Source of the DNA: Fuerstiella sp.
GTDB taxonomy: Bacteria > Planctomycetota > Planctomycetia > Planctomycetales > Planctomycetaceae
Direction: 5' to 3'
Assembly: GCA_022843805.1 (NCBI GenBank)
Contig: JALHMY010000027.1
Coordinates: forward strand, 1 to 64,000
Length of the DNA stretch: 64,000 bases
Below are positions 9,844 to 19,417 of this stretch, one piece after another; within the stretch, counting starts at the first letter, position 1, and each line of letters opens with the position of its first letter. The notes beneath the pieces are model-generated. The model searched no databases. It was not told where the DNA came from and saw only the letters and a program-made list of their open reading frames with translations. The position numbers and the translations under genes are program-made.

Positions 9844-9975
9844 AAGTCCGCTCGGCTGTCAGACAGATCACACCGTGAAGTTTACGCCAGTTCCCGAGCA
9901 ACGCCAAGTCGAAGTTACCTCGTTGACGGTTTTGTTCATGATTTTCAACAGAGCACGACTTTCTCCCGGCGTTGC

Positions 9976-10779
9976 TTATCTTGACCGAGCAGCTCCTTTT
10001 ACACCCCACAACTCAATGAGCAGGTCGTACATTTCGGGATCATGAGCGATCAGCTCCTTCCGTGTAAACGGGAAATAATCATTGCGACTGAAGCAGGCCT
10101 CCGTAGATTCTGCAAAGTATTCCATGGGGCTGCTGACTGCATACGACTTCTCAAATGTGTTCTTTCCCGGAACTCCATTCCATCGTTCCACCCGGTCGTA
10201 CTTCCCGCTGGCTTTCGCTACTTCAAAAGCTTTGGTGACCCGGGCATTTCCGTATCCGTCCTTAAGTACTATGAAGTGGTATGCATGAGCCAGTTCATGC
10301 AGAGCAAAGTTCGGCATGCGGGCGGTTTCAGCCTCGAAGATCATAATATTGGTGAATTCCACGCCCTGGGCCATGGCCGGGTCACGCCCGTTCTGTTTGA
10401 GCCAGTCGGCACCAGGATGAAACTCGGCTCGCGGTGGAGTGCCCGCATACTGAGGTGAGAAATAGAGCCGCACTTTTCTTAACTCAGTGACGGCAGATGC
10501 TGGCAGCTCGCGAACGATTTGCAGCAACTGCCTGCCCAGCAGCTCAAGGGCCTTTTGAGTGGCACGCGGTTCTTTTGTCAGAAGGTCCCGGTTGACGTAA
10601 ATCGTCCAGCCAGCAATTTGTCGACCTTCCCATCGAACGGCACCATTCGAACTCGCAGATCCCTGAGAAATGGGATTCGCCATCACTGACAGAGTCCACG
10701 GTAATCGGCACAGGAAACTGCAGGCAAGAATTGCAGGGCACAGAATCCAACCACAATTCACAGCGCTACTCCTGATCAA
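9976..10779 (-). CDS. Exported zinc metallopeptidase-like protein (HELAH)
   Basis: 267 aa with an N-terminal hydrophobic stretch (ILCPAILACSFLCRLPWTL) that reads as a signal peptide. The zinc motif HELAH is at residues 161-165 after NFAL, and a possible third ligand Glu lies in SPMEYFAESTEACF (~220-230), spacing compatible with gluzincin-type peptidases. The mature N-terminal part (GWTIYVNRDLL...ALELLGRQLLQI) resembles the substrate-cleft region of secreted anthrax-lethal-factor-like or basic-secretory-type peptidases, but I cannot name the subfamily. It lies 3 bp after the LarA-like gene, so it is probably translationally coupled to ahcY-larA. Confidence 0.7.
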   Translation of the reverse strand: MIRSSAVNCGWILCPAILACSFLCRLPWTLSVMANPISQGSASSNGAVRWEGRQIAGWTIYVNRDLLTKEPRATQKALELLGRQLLQIVRELPASAVTELRKVRLYFSPQYAGTPPRAEFHPGADWLKQNGRDPAMAQGVEFTNIMIFEAETARMPNFALHELAHAYHFIVLKDGYGNARVTKAFEVAKASGKYDRVERWNGVPGKNTFEKSYAVSSPMEYFAESTEACFSRNDYFPFTRKELIAHDPEMYDLLIELWGVKGAARSR

Positions 10780-10782
10780 TCG

Positions 10783-12024
10783 TCATACTGACGCTGCGAC
10801 ATCGCACCAGGCAAAATTTGCCCCCGGCAGGACCGCTGTGCTTCGGCTCTGATCAATCAGTCGCTGAATCTCCTTTTCGGATGACAGCGAATACATTCCC
10901 AGTTCCTCGACGATCTCTGCAGGAACCGGGCTCAGCAGATAGATTCTCGCACGTCGCTGAGCCTGGATGAGCTGTGTGATTTCCGTGGCATCAGAGGTTG
11001 GTTCACGGCGAAGTGGCTTTAACAGATCTTCAGGCTCCTGAGTTCTCCGAAGCATGCCAGCCGCGGGGCCTTCGGGAGTTTCCACATTCGCCACCACAAC
11101 AATGCGCCCGCCCTGCTCAACAAGTCGACAAGCGACCTCCAGCGCATTCCCCAGTTTCTTCCAGCCTCCGGCTCGTCCGCCTGGAACAGACACGATGACC
11201 AAATCATATGTCTCTTCGATGGAAATCCGCCACAGTCGTTCCAGCTGGCTCTGCCCGGCCGCCTGGACCTGATCCGGAGCACCGGCGATCACGTGAACGG
11301 GTTCTCCATTCACGCCAGGCAGGACCTGAACAGAAAACTGAGTTCCCAGCAGCCAGCCGACTTCGTCGACCAGATCTCTCATGGGGCGACGCTCATCAGG
11401 AGTCAGTTCCGGATGCCCCTGACCGCTCGCTTCCTGAATGGTAGTTGCATCGGAGAACGCTGGGTACATCACACTGGAGGTTCCCCGATATCCCAGCAAA
11501 CTGTCAAAGCCAATCATTCCAACGGTGACGATGAGATCCGCGTCCAGCAGCACCCGACTCATATAAACACGTTCACCACCTGCGGACGTCGCCAGGTATC
11601 CCCGCTGGTTTTCATCCCGCGGATCATGGACATGCACAGCCACCAGAGGACCATAAGCGGTCGGAAGTTCGGATCTCAGCTTCTGCCAGTCCTGTCCCTC
11701 CGGGTCTTCAGGCAACAGGAGAGTTGGTGAAATTCCTTCGTCACCCGGAACCTGCAGCTGCTGCATCACCTGATCGATGATTTCTGACAATGCCGGAGTT
11801 TCGGGATCCACCACGATTGCCACTCGGTCGCCCGGCACGACGCATTCCGACAGGGCAGGCCACCCTGTCGGAAGACGCAATGCTTCTGCAATCATCTGAT
11901 GTACATTGTCTGACGCATTTGCTGATTCGGAGCAGCCAATACGATGAATCAGAGCATCAGCCGACACGGTGACCGATGCGGAAATCGGTCCGCTGTTCAG
12001 CGTGACCTGCGTGGAAGACGACAT
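10783..12024 (-). CDS. LarA/DUF2088-type lactate racemase-like protein
   Basis: Resembles the nickel-dependent lactate racemase catalytic subunit family. Supporting motifs are the N-terminal domain with CVVPGDRVAIVVDPETPAL, the mid-protein VHVHDPRD (compare the His/Asp motif of LarA), the Rossmann-like strand ADLIVTVGMIGFDSLLGYRG, and the C-terminal YDLVIVSVPGG. I chose 12024 (MSSSTQVTLNSG) because the longer start at 12090 would overlap ahcY by 44 bp. No larB, larC or larE homologue is visible here, so formation of the pincer cofactor would have to be encoded elsewhere, or this is a non-racemase paralogue. It sits 22 bp after ahcY. Confidence 0.7.
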   Translation of the reverse strand: MSSSTQVTLNSGPISASVTVSADALIHRIGCSESANASDNVHQMIAEALRLPTGWPALSECVVPGDRVAIVVDPETPALSEIIDQVMQQLQVPGDEGISPTLLLPEDPEGQDWQKLRSELPTAYGPLVAVHVHDPRDENQRGYLATSAGGERVYMSRVLLDADLIVTVGMIGFDSLLGYRGTSSVMYPAFSDATTIQEASGQGHPELTPDERRPMRDLVDEVGWLLGTQFSVQVLPGVNGEPVHVIAGAPDQVQAAGQSQLERLWRISIEETYDLVIVSVPGGRAGGWKKLGNALEVACRLVEQGGRIVVVANVETPEGPAAGMLRRTQEPEDLLKPLRREPTSDATEITQLIQAQRRARIYLLSPVPAEIVEELGMYSLSSEKEIQRLIDQSRSTAVLPGANFAWCDVAASV

Positions 12025-12046
12025 CAGAATTCTCAATCCGTTCCTG

Positions 12047-13384
12047 TTAGTAACGATAATGAGCTGGCTTATAGGGGCCCTGAATACCAACGCCGATATA
12101 GGTGGCCTGGTCAGGGGTCAGTACTTCCAGCTTTGCTCCCAGTTTTGCCAGATGGAGTCGTGCGACCTCTTCATCCAGTTCTTTTGGAAGCATATGAACC
12201 CGCAGTTCAAACTTGTCTGTCTGAGTCCACAGAGCAATCTGAGCCATCACCTGATTCGTAAAGCTGTTGCTCATCACAAACGAAGGATGTCCTGTTGCAC
12301 AGCCCAGATTCACAAGCCGGCCTTCTGCCAGTACCAGGATGGCCTTGCCGTCCGGGTAAACATATTTGTCGACAGGGCCGCCCTCATCCGAATGAGTCTT
12401 GATATTGACGCGAGTAATGTCGCGTCGACTCTTCAGATAGGCTATCTGAATTTCTGAGTCAAAATGACCGATATTGCACACGATCGCCTGGTGCTTCATT
12501 TTGTCCAGATGTTCGCCGCGGATCACGTCCTTGTTTCCGGTGGCCGTCACGAAGATATCGCCGATTGGCGCTGCTTCAGCCATGGTTGTGACCTGATAGC
12601 CTTCCATCAGCGCCTGAAGGGCACAGATCGGGTCGATTTCGGTAACGATGACACGGGCACCAAGGCCGTCCATTGCATCCGCACAGCCTTTTCCAACGTC
12701 CCCGTATCCGCAGATCACCACAACTTTGCCGGCGACCATCACGTCAGTCGCTCGTTTGATTCCGTCCGCCAGAGATTCCCGGCACCCATACAGGTTGTCA
12801 AACTTGCTCTTCGTAACGGAGTCGTTCACGTTGATGGCCGGGACCGCCAGACGTCCTTCTGCCAGCATCTGATGCAGGCGATGAACACCGGTTGTTGTCT
12901 CTTCAGACAGACCACGAATGCCTTTCAGCAATTCTGGAAATCGGTCGTGAACCATCACCGTCAGGTCACCGCCGTCGTCCAGAATCATATTCAGCGGCTG
13001 GCCATCCGGGAAAATCAGAGTCTGTTCGATACACCAGTCAAATTCCTGTTCGTTCATACCTTTCCACGCATAAACGGGAACACCTGACGCTGCAATTGCA
13101 GCCGCCGCGTGATCCTGTGTGGAAAAGATATTGCAGCTGGACCACTGTACCTCAGCACCCAGTGCCGTCAGAGTCTCAATCAGAACGGCCGTCTGGATGG
13201 TCATATGAAGACATCCGGCGATCCGAGCACCCTTCAGGGGTTGTGAAGGCCCATACTTTTCCCGCAAAGACATCAGCCCTGGCATTTCGATTTCAGCAAT
13301 TTCGATTTCTTTGCGGCCCAGTTCAGCCAGGGCGATATTTGCAACCTTGTAAGGAAGAGCGGACACAGTACTCATAGAACTCAT
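12047..13384 (-). CDS. ahcY: Adenosylhomocysteinase
   Basis: Hydrolyses S-adenosylhomocysteine to adenosine and homocysteine in the methyl cycle; cytoplasmic and NAD-dependent. The 445 aa sequence is full length. Visible features are [20 protein letters not shown] near the N-terminus, [13 protein letters not shown] (catalytic and NAD-contact Lys/Asp), the NAD-binding [14 protein letters not shown], the strand [21 protein letters not shown], and the C-terminal [15 protein letters not shown] with the terminal Lys/Tyr that contact NAD. It heads an apparent operon with the LarA-like and metallopeptidase genes. I looked upstream for an SAH riboswitch and could not make one out. Confidence 0.97.
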   Translation of the reverse strand: MSSMSTVSALPYKVANIALAELGRKEIEIAEIEMPGLMSLREKYGPSQPLKGARIAGCLHMTIQTAVLIETLTALGAEVQWSSCNIFSTQDHAAAAIAASGVPVYAWKGMNEQEFDWCIEQTLIFPDGQPLNMILDDGGDLTVMVHDRFPELLKGIRGLSEETTTGVHRLHQMLAEGRLAVPAINVNDSVTKSKFDNLYGCRESLADGIKRATDVMVAGKVVVICGYGDVGKGCADAMDGLGARVIVTEIDPICALQALMEGYQVTTMAEAAPIGDIFVTATGNKDVIRGEHLDKMKHQAIVCNIGHFDSEIQIAYLKSRRDITRVNIKTHSDEGGPVDKYVYPDGKAILVLAEGRLVNLGCATGHPSFVMSNSFTNQVMAQIALWTQTDKFELRVHMLPKELDEEVARLHLAKLGAKLEVLTPDQATYIGVGIQGPYKPAHYRY

Positions 13385-13856
13385 CTCACTTCTTTAGAAA
13401 ATCTCAGAACAAACTACCCGGCCACAGGCTTCCAAAACAAACCGGCAATGATTGACCCGGCTTAACGACTTTTATTCCGCAATCACGCACACCCGCAGCG
13501 ATAAGCCCTCATACCCCAAACTGTTTAATTCAGCCGAGTCGCCAGGGCGACAATCGGAAAATTCCGTGCTGTTAACCAGAGTATGCCGGAGCAGGGAGCC
13601 CGAGCCCGCGTCACTCGCCCGGGACGGGCAGCAGAACAACGAAAAATAGGGGGGAAACGGCCGAGAATCAACACGGTTCAAAAGAAACCACCAAAATTCA
13701 CCAGAGGTGGAAAGCAATTTTCAGGGAAGCGTGAACCGGAAACACCGTTAACAATTCCTGTACATCGGCCGGTAAATTCCGATGCTCGCCTTGAATTCGC
13801 CCCGAAAATCAGGCAGCAAAGTCCGACAATTCGCCTGAATGATCACTCGAAGGCCG
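13385..13856. other. Intergenic region between ahcY and the O-antigen ligase gene
   Basis: This ~470-bp gap should hold the ahcY promoter (minus strand) and the end of the polysaccharide operon. I found no clear terminator hairpin, riboswitch consensus or gene. ORFs reading into it look like unconserved shadows with composition unlike real proteins. Confidence 0.5.
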
Positions 13857-16800
13857 TCACATTTTTGGGGTGGGTGTTTCCCCCTGTCGGAAGCCGGTCT
13901 GCATCACTGGCGTTTCCTGCCTCAGAGAACGCCGCCTGGATTCGCGAATCAGGCGGTCCAGCTGAAGATCTCCGGGCTGTTGCTGATAACACCACAGCAG
14001 AATTTCGCTCGCTTCCTGATACCGTTTGGATTCGAAAAGCATCATTCCATAATGTCGCCTCGGCCAGTAGGCCGCTTCATCGCACGCCATAGCCTGTTTC
14101 AGGATGGCCTCTGCCCGGTCGTCCAGTTTGAGTTTGCGGGCGACCTCATAAGTTTGCATCAAGGCTGCAACCTGAACCTCGGCGGATAGTGCTGAGGACT
14201 CTTTTGCAACAGCATCCGCCACAGCACTGACGATTTGCGGCAGGTCATGGTTTCGCTCCATTTCGACATAGACATTCATGACGTCCCGCAATTCCAGGGC
14301 GTTTGGCTGGAACTGTGTCATCAGAGTTGAAACTGGCATTGCCCGAGCAAGAACGCGGGTAATCAGACGGCGAAAACCGGAATTGGAGTGAAAAACAGCG
14401 CGCCATTGCTTCAGCGCTTCCTGGTGATCTCCGGCCATCAATGCTCGCTGGCCGGCAAAGAAACGCACTCGCGGATCGTGTCCTCTGACCAGCAGCGCCT
14501 GGGCCACGAACGGAGTCTGCCCTGCAAGCTTCGGATCCCGAAGAAATGCCGTTTCCGCGAGGGTCAGATAGGCAGTCCCCTGAACGGGGCAACTGCGAAG
14601 CGATTGTCGGGCAAGCTTGTCTGCCAGCATCGGAAGCCGGATTGATTTTCCGAATGCTTTATTGAGAAATTTGTGCATCTCCGCGACATTTGTAAACCCG
14701 GATGACGCCACCGTATCACTAATCTGGGCCAGGTCATATGGATTTTCGCTGGCCCGCTGCAGCATATCAAACAGATTCAGACTCAGAGAAGCGAGTTGCA
14801 GCTGAACGCGATGCTGCCCTGGATTGGCTCGCAGCGACCGAATCAGGAGCTGCATTCGGCGCTGTCCGGATTTCAGGTTGTCCTGAAACTCTTCATCACC
14901 CGACAGTCGGTAATCACCCACTTCATCCTGACCTGCTGTGACATTCGTCAGAGTACCTGCAGCGCCGGCAAAGTCTTCGCCTGCAGCAGCTGTTTCGATG
15001 GAATCCGTTTCTGAATCAGCAATCTCATCGTTCGTAACGCTGCCGACGTTTTGCCTTTCGTCGAATGTCGCGATCACATACTGGTGATAATAACGTTCTC
15101 CTGAGACTCGGCGGGCGAGCGCGGGCTGAACGGACAGCAGGAGCATGCAGCAGCCTGCACAGGCAGCCATCCAGCCCACCCGCGGGATCGTAATTCCCCG
15201 AAATTCCTGAAAACCGGCTGCAGCTCGTAATCCCATCACCCCGAGGATAATCGTGGTGACAACGATGGCCGGCACATACCAGATAAAGTCGGCAGCTGCA
15301 TGCAGAACACCGGCAGCCAGACTGGCCAGCACGGCCGCCAGTATTTCGCCTCGTCGCATATCGCCCTTTCGGGCAATCGCAAAGATTAGCCGGCCGAGTA
15401 CCATGACCAGCCCCAGAACCAGGAGGCCGACACCTACAAACCCGGTTTCCAGAGCCAGCTGCAGGTAAGAACTTTCCGCATGAGTGAATTCGTGTGAGGC
15501 GAAATCACCAAGTTCCGTCATGTAGATCGGATAAACATCCCGATGACTGCCAACGCCCGTTCCCAGGATCGGAAATGCTTTGACCGCTTTGATATCCGCT
15601 TTCCAGATTGTCCGTCGCCCATTCGCCTCATCAATCTTATCCGCATCCGCGGATGCAAGCTGCTCAACCCGTGCTTCAACCTTATCCTGTCCAACCACAA
15701 ACAGCCCGCCGATCACGGCAAAGCCGAGCCCCATAATCAGAACGGTCAGAGAAGATCGAATACTTGCCAGTTTCCATAAACATGCAAGAGCGACCAGAAA
15801 CGCAGTCCCGGCCGCCATCATTCCTCCCCGCGACAGCGACAGCAAAACTGACAGCATAACGGTGGCAGTTGCACACATCAGCATCAGCAGTTTGATATTG
15901 ATCAGTGTGCCAAACTGTGAATGACTGCCCTGAGCCGGCCCAAGCCCGCGGCGCGCCGGGCTTGCCTCGTGATCCGTGTAATCACGACGCTCCTGAATCA
16001 TCCACCATGTCAGCGGGCCTAAAGAGAGTGCCAGAAACTGGGCAAAGTGATTGCGATTCGTAAATGCGCCTTTCAGAATTTCCCGGGTTCCCGTGTAAGG
16101 GTGTCTGTAGAACCAGAAGAATCGGTCGTTTGATGTAGCCAGCTGCAGAATCGCAAATGCCGCCATCGAAACGCCGGATATCGCTGTCAGTTTCAGAATT
16201 CGAGCACAATCTTCTTCGGACTGAATACGCTGAGCCACAACCACTGCAATCAGCAGATAGGCCACAAGCATCAGAATACCGTGTTTGGTTTCAGCGGGAG
16301 CCAGACTGACGGTATTCCACACCGGCCCCACTGCAGTCCCCGAAACCGTGGCAGATTCCGGACTGCCTTCGACGGAACCAGCCGGACGGGCTTCTGACGA
16401 CTGCATGGCAGCGTCCGTCACCGCGACAGTCCCCGCTGCCGCTGCCAACGGCGATCCAGTTCCCGGCGATCCAGTTCCCGGCGTTGCAGTTCCCGGCGTT
16501 GCAATCTGAGTGAGACCCCATTCGGGAAGAAGTCGCTCATACTCGCCGGACATCTGCCGCAGGATCTCCGGGGTATTGGGAACTGACTGGAACCAGACCA
16601 GCAGCAAAGCCGCGGCAAGAAGAGGTTCAACGGAAAGCAGGATCAGTCGCCCACCCGTCTGAAATCGATGGAAGGACCACACGGCACCAAGCATCAGAGC
16701 CAGCGAGATTACGATCCTGTGGCCAATCGCCTCGCGCCCACCCATAATGAATGGAAACACCAGCAACAGGGCAACGATCAGCAGATCTGTCAGCAGCAGA

Positions 16801-16898
16801 GCCGGAGATTCAAAGGAGAATAACCCGTTTGGTTTTCGATCAAACCCGGATGAAAACCGACTTCCAGCGCTTTTTCGTTTCTTCTGTTTTCCCGACAT
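13857..16898 (-). CDS. O-antigen ligase/Wzy-like membrane protein with C-terminal TPR region
   Basis: 1013 aa. About ten to twelve hydrophobic helices occupy roughly residues 35-600, starting with ALLLTDLLIVALLLVFPFIM. Between them a large periplasmic loop contains HEFTHAESSYLQLALETGF, the usual Wzy_C/O-antigen ligase signature. After residue ~640 the protein is soluble and helical, with TPR-like units near 860-990 (AEAILKQAMACDEAAYWPRR). Residues ~135-155 are a low-complexity PGT repeat encoded by a 15-bp tandem repeat. It probably polymerises or ligates polysaccharide repeat units at the inner membrane. It is third in a minus-strand operon after the Wza- and Wzc-like genes. Confidence 0.88.
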   Translation of the reverse strand: MSGKQKKRKSAGSRFSSGFDRKPNGLFSFESPALLLTDLLIVALLLVFPFIMGGREAIGHRIVISLALMLGAVWSFHRFQTGGRLILLSVEPLLAAALLLVWFQSVPNTPEILRQMSGEYERLLPEWGLTQIATPGTATPGTGSPGTGSPLAAAAGTVAVTDAAMQSSEARPAGSVEGSPESATVSGTAVGPVWNTVSLAPAETKHGILMLVAYLLIAVVVAQRIQSEEDCARILKLTAISGVSMAAFAILQLATSNDRFFWFYRHPYTGTREILKGAFTNRNHFAQFLALSLGPLTWWMIQERRDYTDHEASPARRGLGPAQGSHSQFGTLINIKLLMLMCATATVMLSVLLSLSRGGMMAAGTAFLVALACLWKLASIRSSLTVLIMGLGFAVIGGLFVVGQDKVEARVEQLASADADKIDEANGRRTIWKADIKAVKAFPILGTGVGSHRDVYPIYMTELGDFASHEFTHAESSYLQLALETGFVGVGLLVLGLVMVLGRLIFAIARKGDMRRGEILAAVLASLAAGVLHAAADFIWYVPAIVVTTIILGVMGLRAAAGFQEFRGITIPRVGWMAACAGCCMLLLSVQPALARRVSGERYYHQYVIATFDERQNVGSVTNDEIADSETDSIETAAAGEDFAGAAGTLTNVTAGQDEVGDYRLSGDEEFQDNLKSGQRRMQLLIRSLRANPGQHRVQLQLASLSLNLFDMLQRASENPYDLAQISDTVASSGFTNVAEMHKFLNKAFGKSIRLPMLADKLARQSLRSCPVQGTAYLTLAETAFLRDPKLAGQTPFVAQALLVRGHDPRVRFFAGQRALMAGDHQEALKQWRAVFHSNSGFRRLITRVLARAMPVSTLMTQFQPNALELRDVMNVYVEMERNHDLPQIVSAVADAVAKESSALSAEVQVAALMQTYEVARKLKLDDRAEAILKQAMACDEAAYWPRRHYGMMLFESKRYQEASEILLWCYQQQPGDLQLDRLIRESRRRSLRQETPVMQTGFRQGETPTPKM
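16450..16503. repeat. 15-bp in-frame tandem repeat (four units)
   Basis: Units of GGCGATCCAGTTCCC or the variant GGCGTTGCAGTTCCC repeat at 15-bp spacing inside the O-antigen ligase-like gene. They encode Gly/Thr/Pro-rich five-residue units in a predicted periplasmic loop. The period is a multiple of three, so copy-number change would keep the frame. Confidence 0.8.
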
Positions 16899-17029
16899 AC
16901 AGATATTTTCTTAAGCCTGGATCATGTCGCTGATGGCCGCGTTGTGCTCGACAGGTCATGTTTCCTGGTTCGGTGTTGAATTCTGATGAGGCGTCAAAAG
17001 TTCGTTCACTGTAGTTCTATGCAGCATCT

Positions 17030-19357
17030 CTATGCTGCGCGATTGCCGCCCGGGGATCTCCCGGATGAGACTGGGTGGGACTCGCCCGCAAGTGCACTCA
17101 GCCCCCGTGAAACATCCTGCTCCGTATGTTCCTCATGTCCGTATCCGTATCCGTACCCATAGCCATATCCGTAACCGTAGCCGCCTGCATCATTGGCATT
17201 CAGATGATTCACGGCGACACCCAGCAGGGTGCAGCCCATCTGACGCAGCGATTCCACCGCACGAATCACCATTCGACGACGGTCCTTGTCAGGCCGGACG
17301 ACAAGAACGATGGCATCTACCAGGCGCCCAACAATGGTTGGGTCGCTGACTGCCAGGATCGGTGGTACGTCGACAATAATCTGGTCGTACTTTGTTTCCG
17401 CCCAGGACAACAATCCGGCAAAGCGATCTGATGCCAGCAGCTCAGCCGGATTGGCAGGACGCGGACCACAGGAGATCACATCAAGATTGGGAACGCATGT
17501 GGTGCGGACGTTCTTCAGAATCTCCGGCTCCAGCTCTTCGCCCGATCGCAGAATTCGCGACAGTCCGATCTCGTCACGCATATTCAGAAGAGCCGATAAT
17601 CCCGGTCGCCGCATGTCTGCGTCAATAATCAGAGTGCGCCGCCCGGACTGTGCGAAGGCAACCGCGAGATTCGATGAAACGGTTGTCTTTCCGTCCCCCG
17701 GCTCGGTGCTGGTAATGACCAGACGATTGGTATCCTGCGGGGAAAATTCAATACTCGTTCGCAGCGATCGAAATGGTTCCACTTCTCTGGAGTTAGGTTT
17801 GGCATGACAGATCACTGCGTTAAAGCCCTCGCCGTCAAGTTCCTCAATACGTGGCACCATCGTCAGAACCTGAGTCTCCAGCTGCATGCTCAGCTCTTCC
17901 GGCGTTCGGAAGCGATCGTCCATAATATCCAGTACCCAGATGATGCTCAGCCCTGTCAGGCCTCCAATCAGCAGAGACAACAGACCAGTAATCGCCAGCC
18001 TCGGTGAAACGGGCCGCTCGGAATAACTTGGAGGACTGGACACTTCAGTCGTGATCGCAGTATTCATGTTCAGATTAATGTTGTTCAGATTCTCCATCGC
18101 CATATTTCGCAGATGATTGAGCTGATCAATTTCCCGCTGCATATCATCGAGTCGGGTTTTGGTCTGAGAGAGCTGCATGGCTCTCGTCTGCTCTTTACTG
18201 ATGCGAAGCAGAAGTTCCTGTTCCTGCTGCTCACTGATGCGCTGACGCTGTTCGGCCATTTTCAATAGCCGGGGCCCCAGTTTCTCCCGAGCCATTTTTG
18301 CCGTCGCCTGCTGCTGTCGAACGGGAATGTCCATGAGGAATGCTTCTTTGACAGCAATGCGATCCTGCAGTGACTTCAGATACTGGTGACTGGGACCGTA
18401 TCTTCTCTGAGCATCATGAAGCTGAGCGTGCAGCTCCAGCAATTCCTGGTTCAGACGGGACATCATCAGAGCATCCTGACCACTGAGCCCGACTTCCTGC
18501 TCGATCATCTGCCGTCCGACCTGATTCTCCACCTGCATCAGGAACTGTACGACATCTTCATTGTTCTCCAGGGCAAATTTGACGGATGAATACATGGTCT
18601 TGGCTTTCGCTGTCTCTTCGCGAATGTGTGCCAGCTCTTCCGTCATTCGCTTCAGCTGTTCAGCCGACAGATTCAGAGTATTCTGTTCCGATCCGCTGTC
18701 AACGAGGTCCGGGCTGGAAGCGTGCAGAGCGACTCGCTGAGCCGTTTTCTCCTCAACCTGCAGCTCCAGCTCCTTCAGCTTCTCCTCAAGCGTGTGGATG
18801 TTCTTCATCGAAGAACCCTGGTGAGTCTGATTCATGTACTGCTGATAGGCATTCAGCAGACAGTGCAGAAATGCTTCGGCTGCACGCGGATCTCGTGAGG
18901 TATACGACAGGTCCAGCAGCGTGGTGCCAAAGGCAGACGAGACAGACAGATTCTTCTGAATCGTTTCCACCCAGCGACTTTCAGGCACTCCCACAAGGTC
19001 AATGCCATATTTTTTTTTCGGAAGTCGCTGAAGCGTTCGGGTAATGACTTCCTTGCTGGACATCAGCTTCTGATAGGTGGGCATATCGTTGTTGGGAGTG
19101 GCCTTGTTGACTCCCTTTTCATCTGTAACACCCGAACCAATTCGAACAATGTGCAGCTGAGCCTGAGACTGAAAACGTCGTTCCGCGGAAATGTAGTAGC
19201 CAGCGCCAAGAATGCCCGAAACAACCAGACTGGCCAGCAGAATGCCGCTGCGCATTCGCACAGTGCGAAGAAATCGAAACACCGTGTGCAGAGTGGTTGC
19301 CGCATTTTGCTGACTGGCACCCTGCATGGCGAGGACGTTCTTCTCATTCAATGGCAT
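17030..19357 (-). CDS. Wzc-like polysaccharide co-polymerase / bacterial tyrosine kinase
   Basis: 775 aa, Wzz-BY-kinase fusion. TM1 is near residues 38-57 (GILLASLVVSGILGAGYYI), followed by a periplasmic Wzz domain with long coiled coils (~170-420) and TM2 near 455-475 (LAITGLLSLLIGGLTGLSII). The kinase domain has Walker A TEPGDGKTT, Walker A' LIIDADMRRP and Walker B IIVDVPP. The C-terminus is a Gly-Tyr tail of about eight GY units and should be the autophosphorylation cluster. It controls chain length and export of extracellular polysaccharide. It starts 60 bp after the Wza-like gene and lies 131 bp before the ligase gene, so the three form one operon. Confidence 0.95.
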   Translation of the reverse strand: MPLNEKNVLAMQGASQQNAATTLHTVFRFLRTVRMRSGILLASLVVSGILGAGYYISAERRFQSQAQLHIVRIGSGVTDEKGVNKATPNNDMPTYQKLMSSKEVITRTLQRLPKKKYGIDLVGVPESRWVETIQKNLSVSSAFGTTLLDLSYTSRDPRAAEAFLHCLLNAYQQYMNQTHQGSSMKNIHTLEEKLKELELQVEEKTAQRVALHASSPDLVDSGSEQNTLNLSAEQLKRMTEELAHIREETAKAKTMYSSVKFALENNEDVVQFLMQVENQVGRQMIEQEVGLSGQDALMMSRLNQELLELHAQLHDAQRRYGPSHQYLKSLQDRIAVKEAFLMDIPVRQQQATAKMAREKLGPRLLKMAEQRQRISEQQEQELLLRISKEQTRAMQLSQTKTRLDDMQREIDQLNHLRNMAMENLNNINLNMNTAITTEVSSPPSYSERPVSPRLAITGLLSLLIGGLTGLSIIWVLDIMDDRFRTPEELSMQLETQVLTMVPRIEELDGEGFNAVICHAKPNSREVEPFRSLRTSIEFSPQDTNRLVITSTEPGDGKTTVSSNLAVAFAQSGRRTLIIDADMRRPGLSALLNMRDEIGLSRILRSGEELEPEILKNVRTTCVPNLDVISCGPRPANPAELLASDRFAGLLSWAETKYDQIIVDVPPILAVSDPTIVGRLVDAIVLVVRPDKDRRRMVIRAVESLRQMGCTLLGVAVNHLNANDAGGYGYGYGYGYGYGYGHEEHTEQDVSRGLSALAGESHPVSSGRSPGGNRAA
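17139..17185. repeat. 6-bp microsatellite-like repeat encoding (Gly-Tyr)n
   Basis: On the minus strand, GG(N)TA(C/T) units repeat near-perfectly and encode the Gly-Tyr tail of the tyrosine kinase. The hexamer period preserves frame, so slippage could change the number of phosphorylatable Tyr residues. Confidence 0.75.
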
Positions 19358-19417
19358 TATGCAAATCCGTTGCTGTTGGCTGCTGTCATTTTCAGGAAAC
19401 TGCCCGTTAACCGACGA

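Noticed and set aside
13385-13660. SAH riboswitch upstream of ahcY
   Set aside because: I read the minus strand for the conserved core of the SAH riboswitch and could not find it; a covariance search would be decisive.
13583-14092. 169-codon plus-strand ORF across the ahcY/ligase gap
   Set aside because: It is basic, without motifs, and half of it lies antisense to the ligase-like gene.
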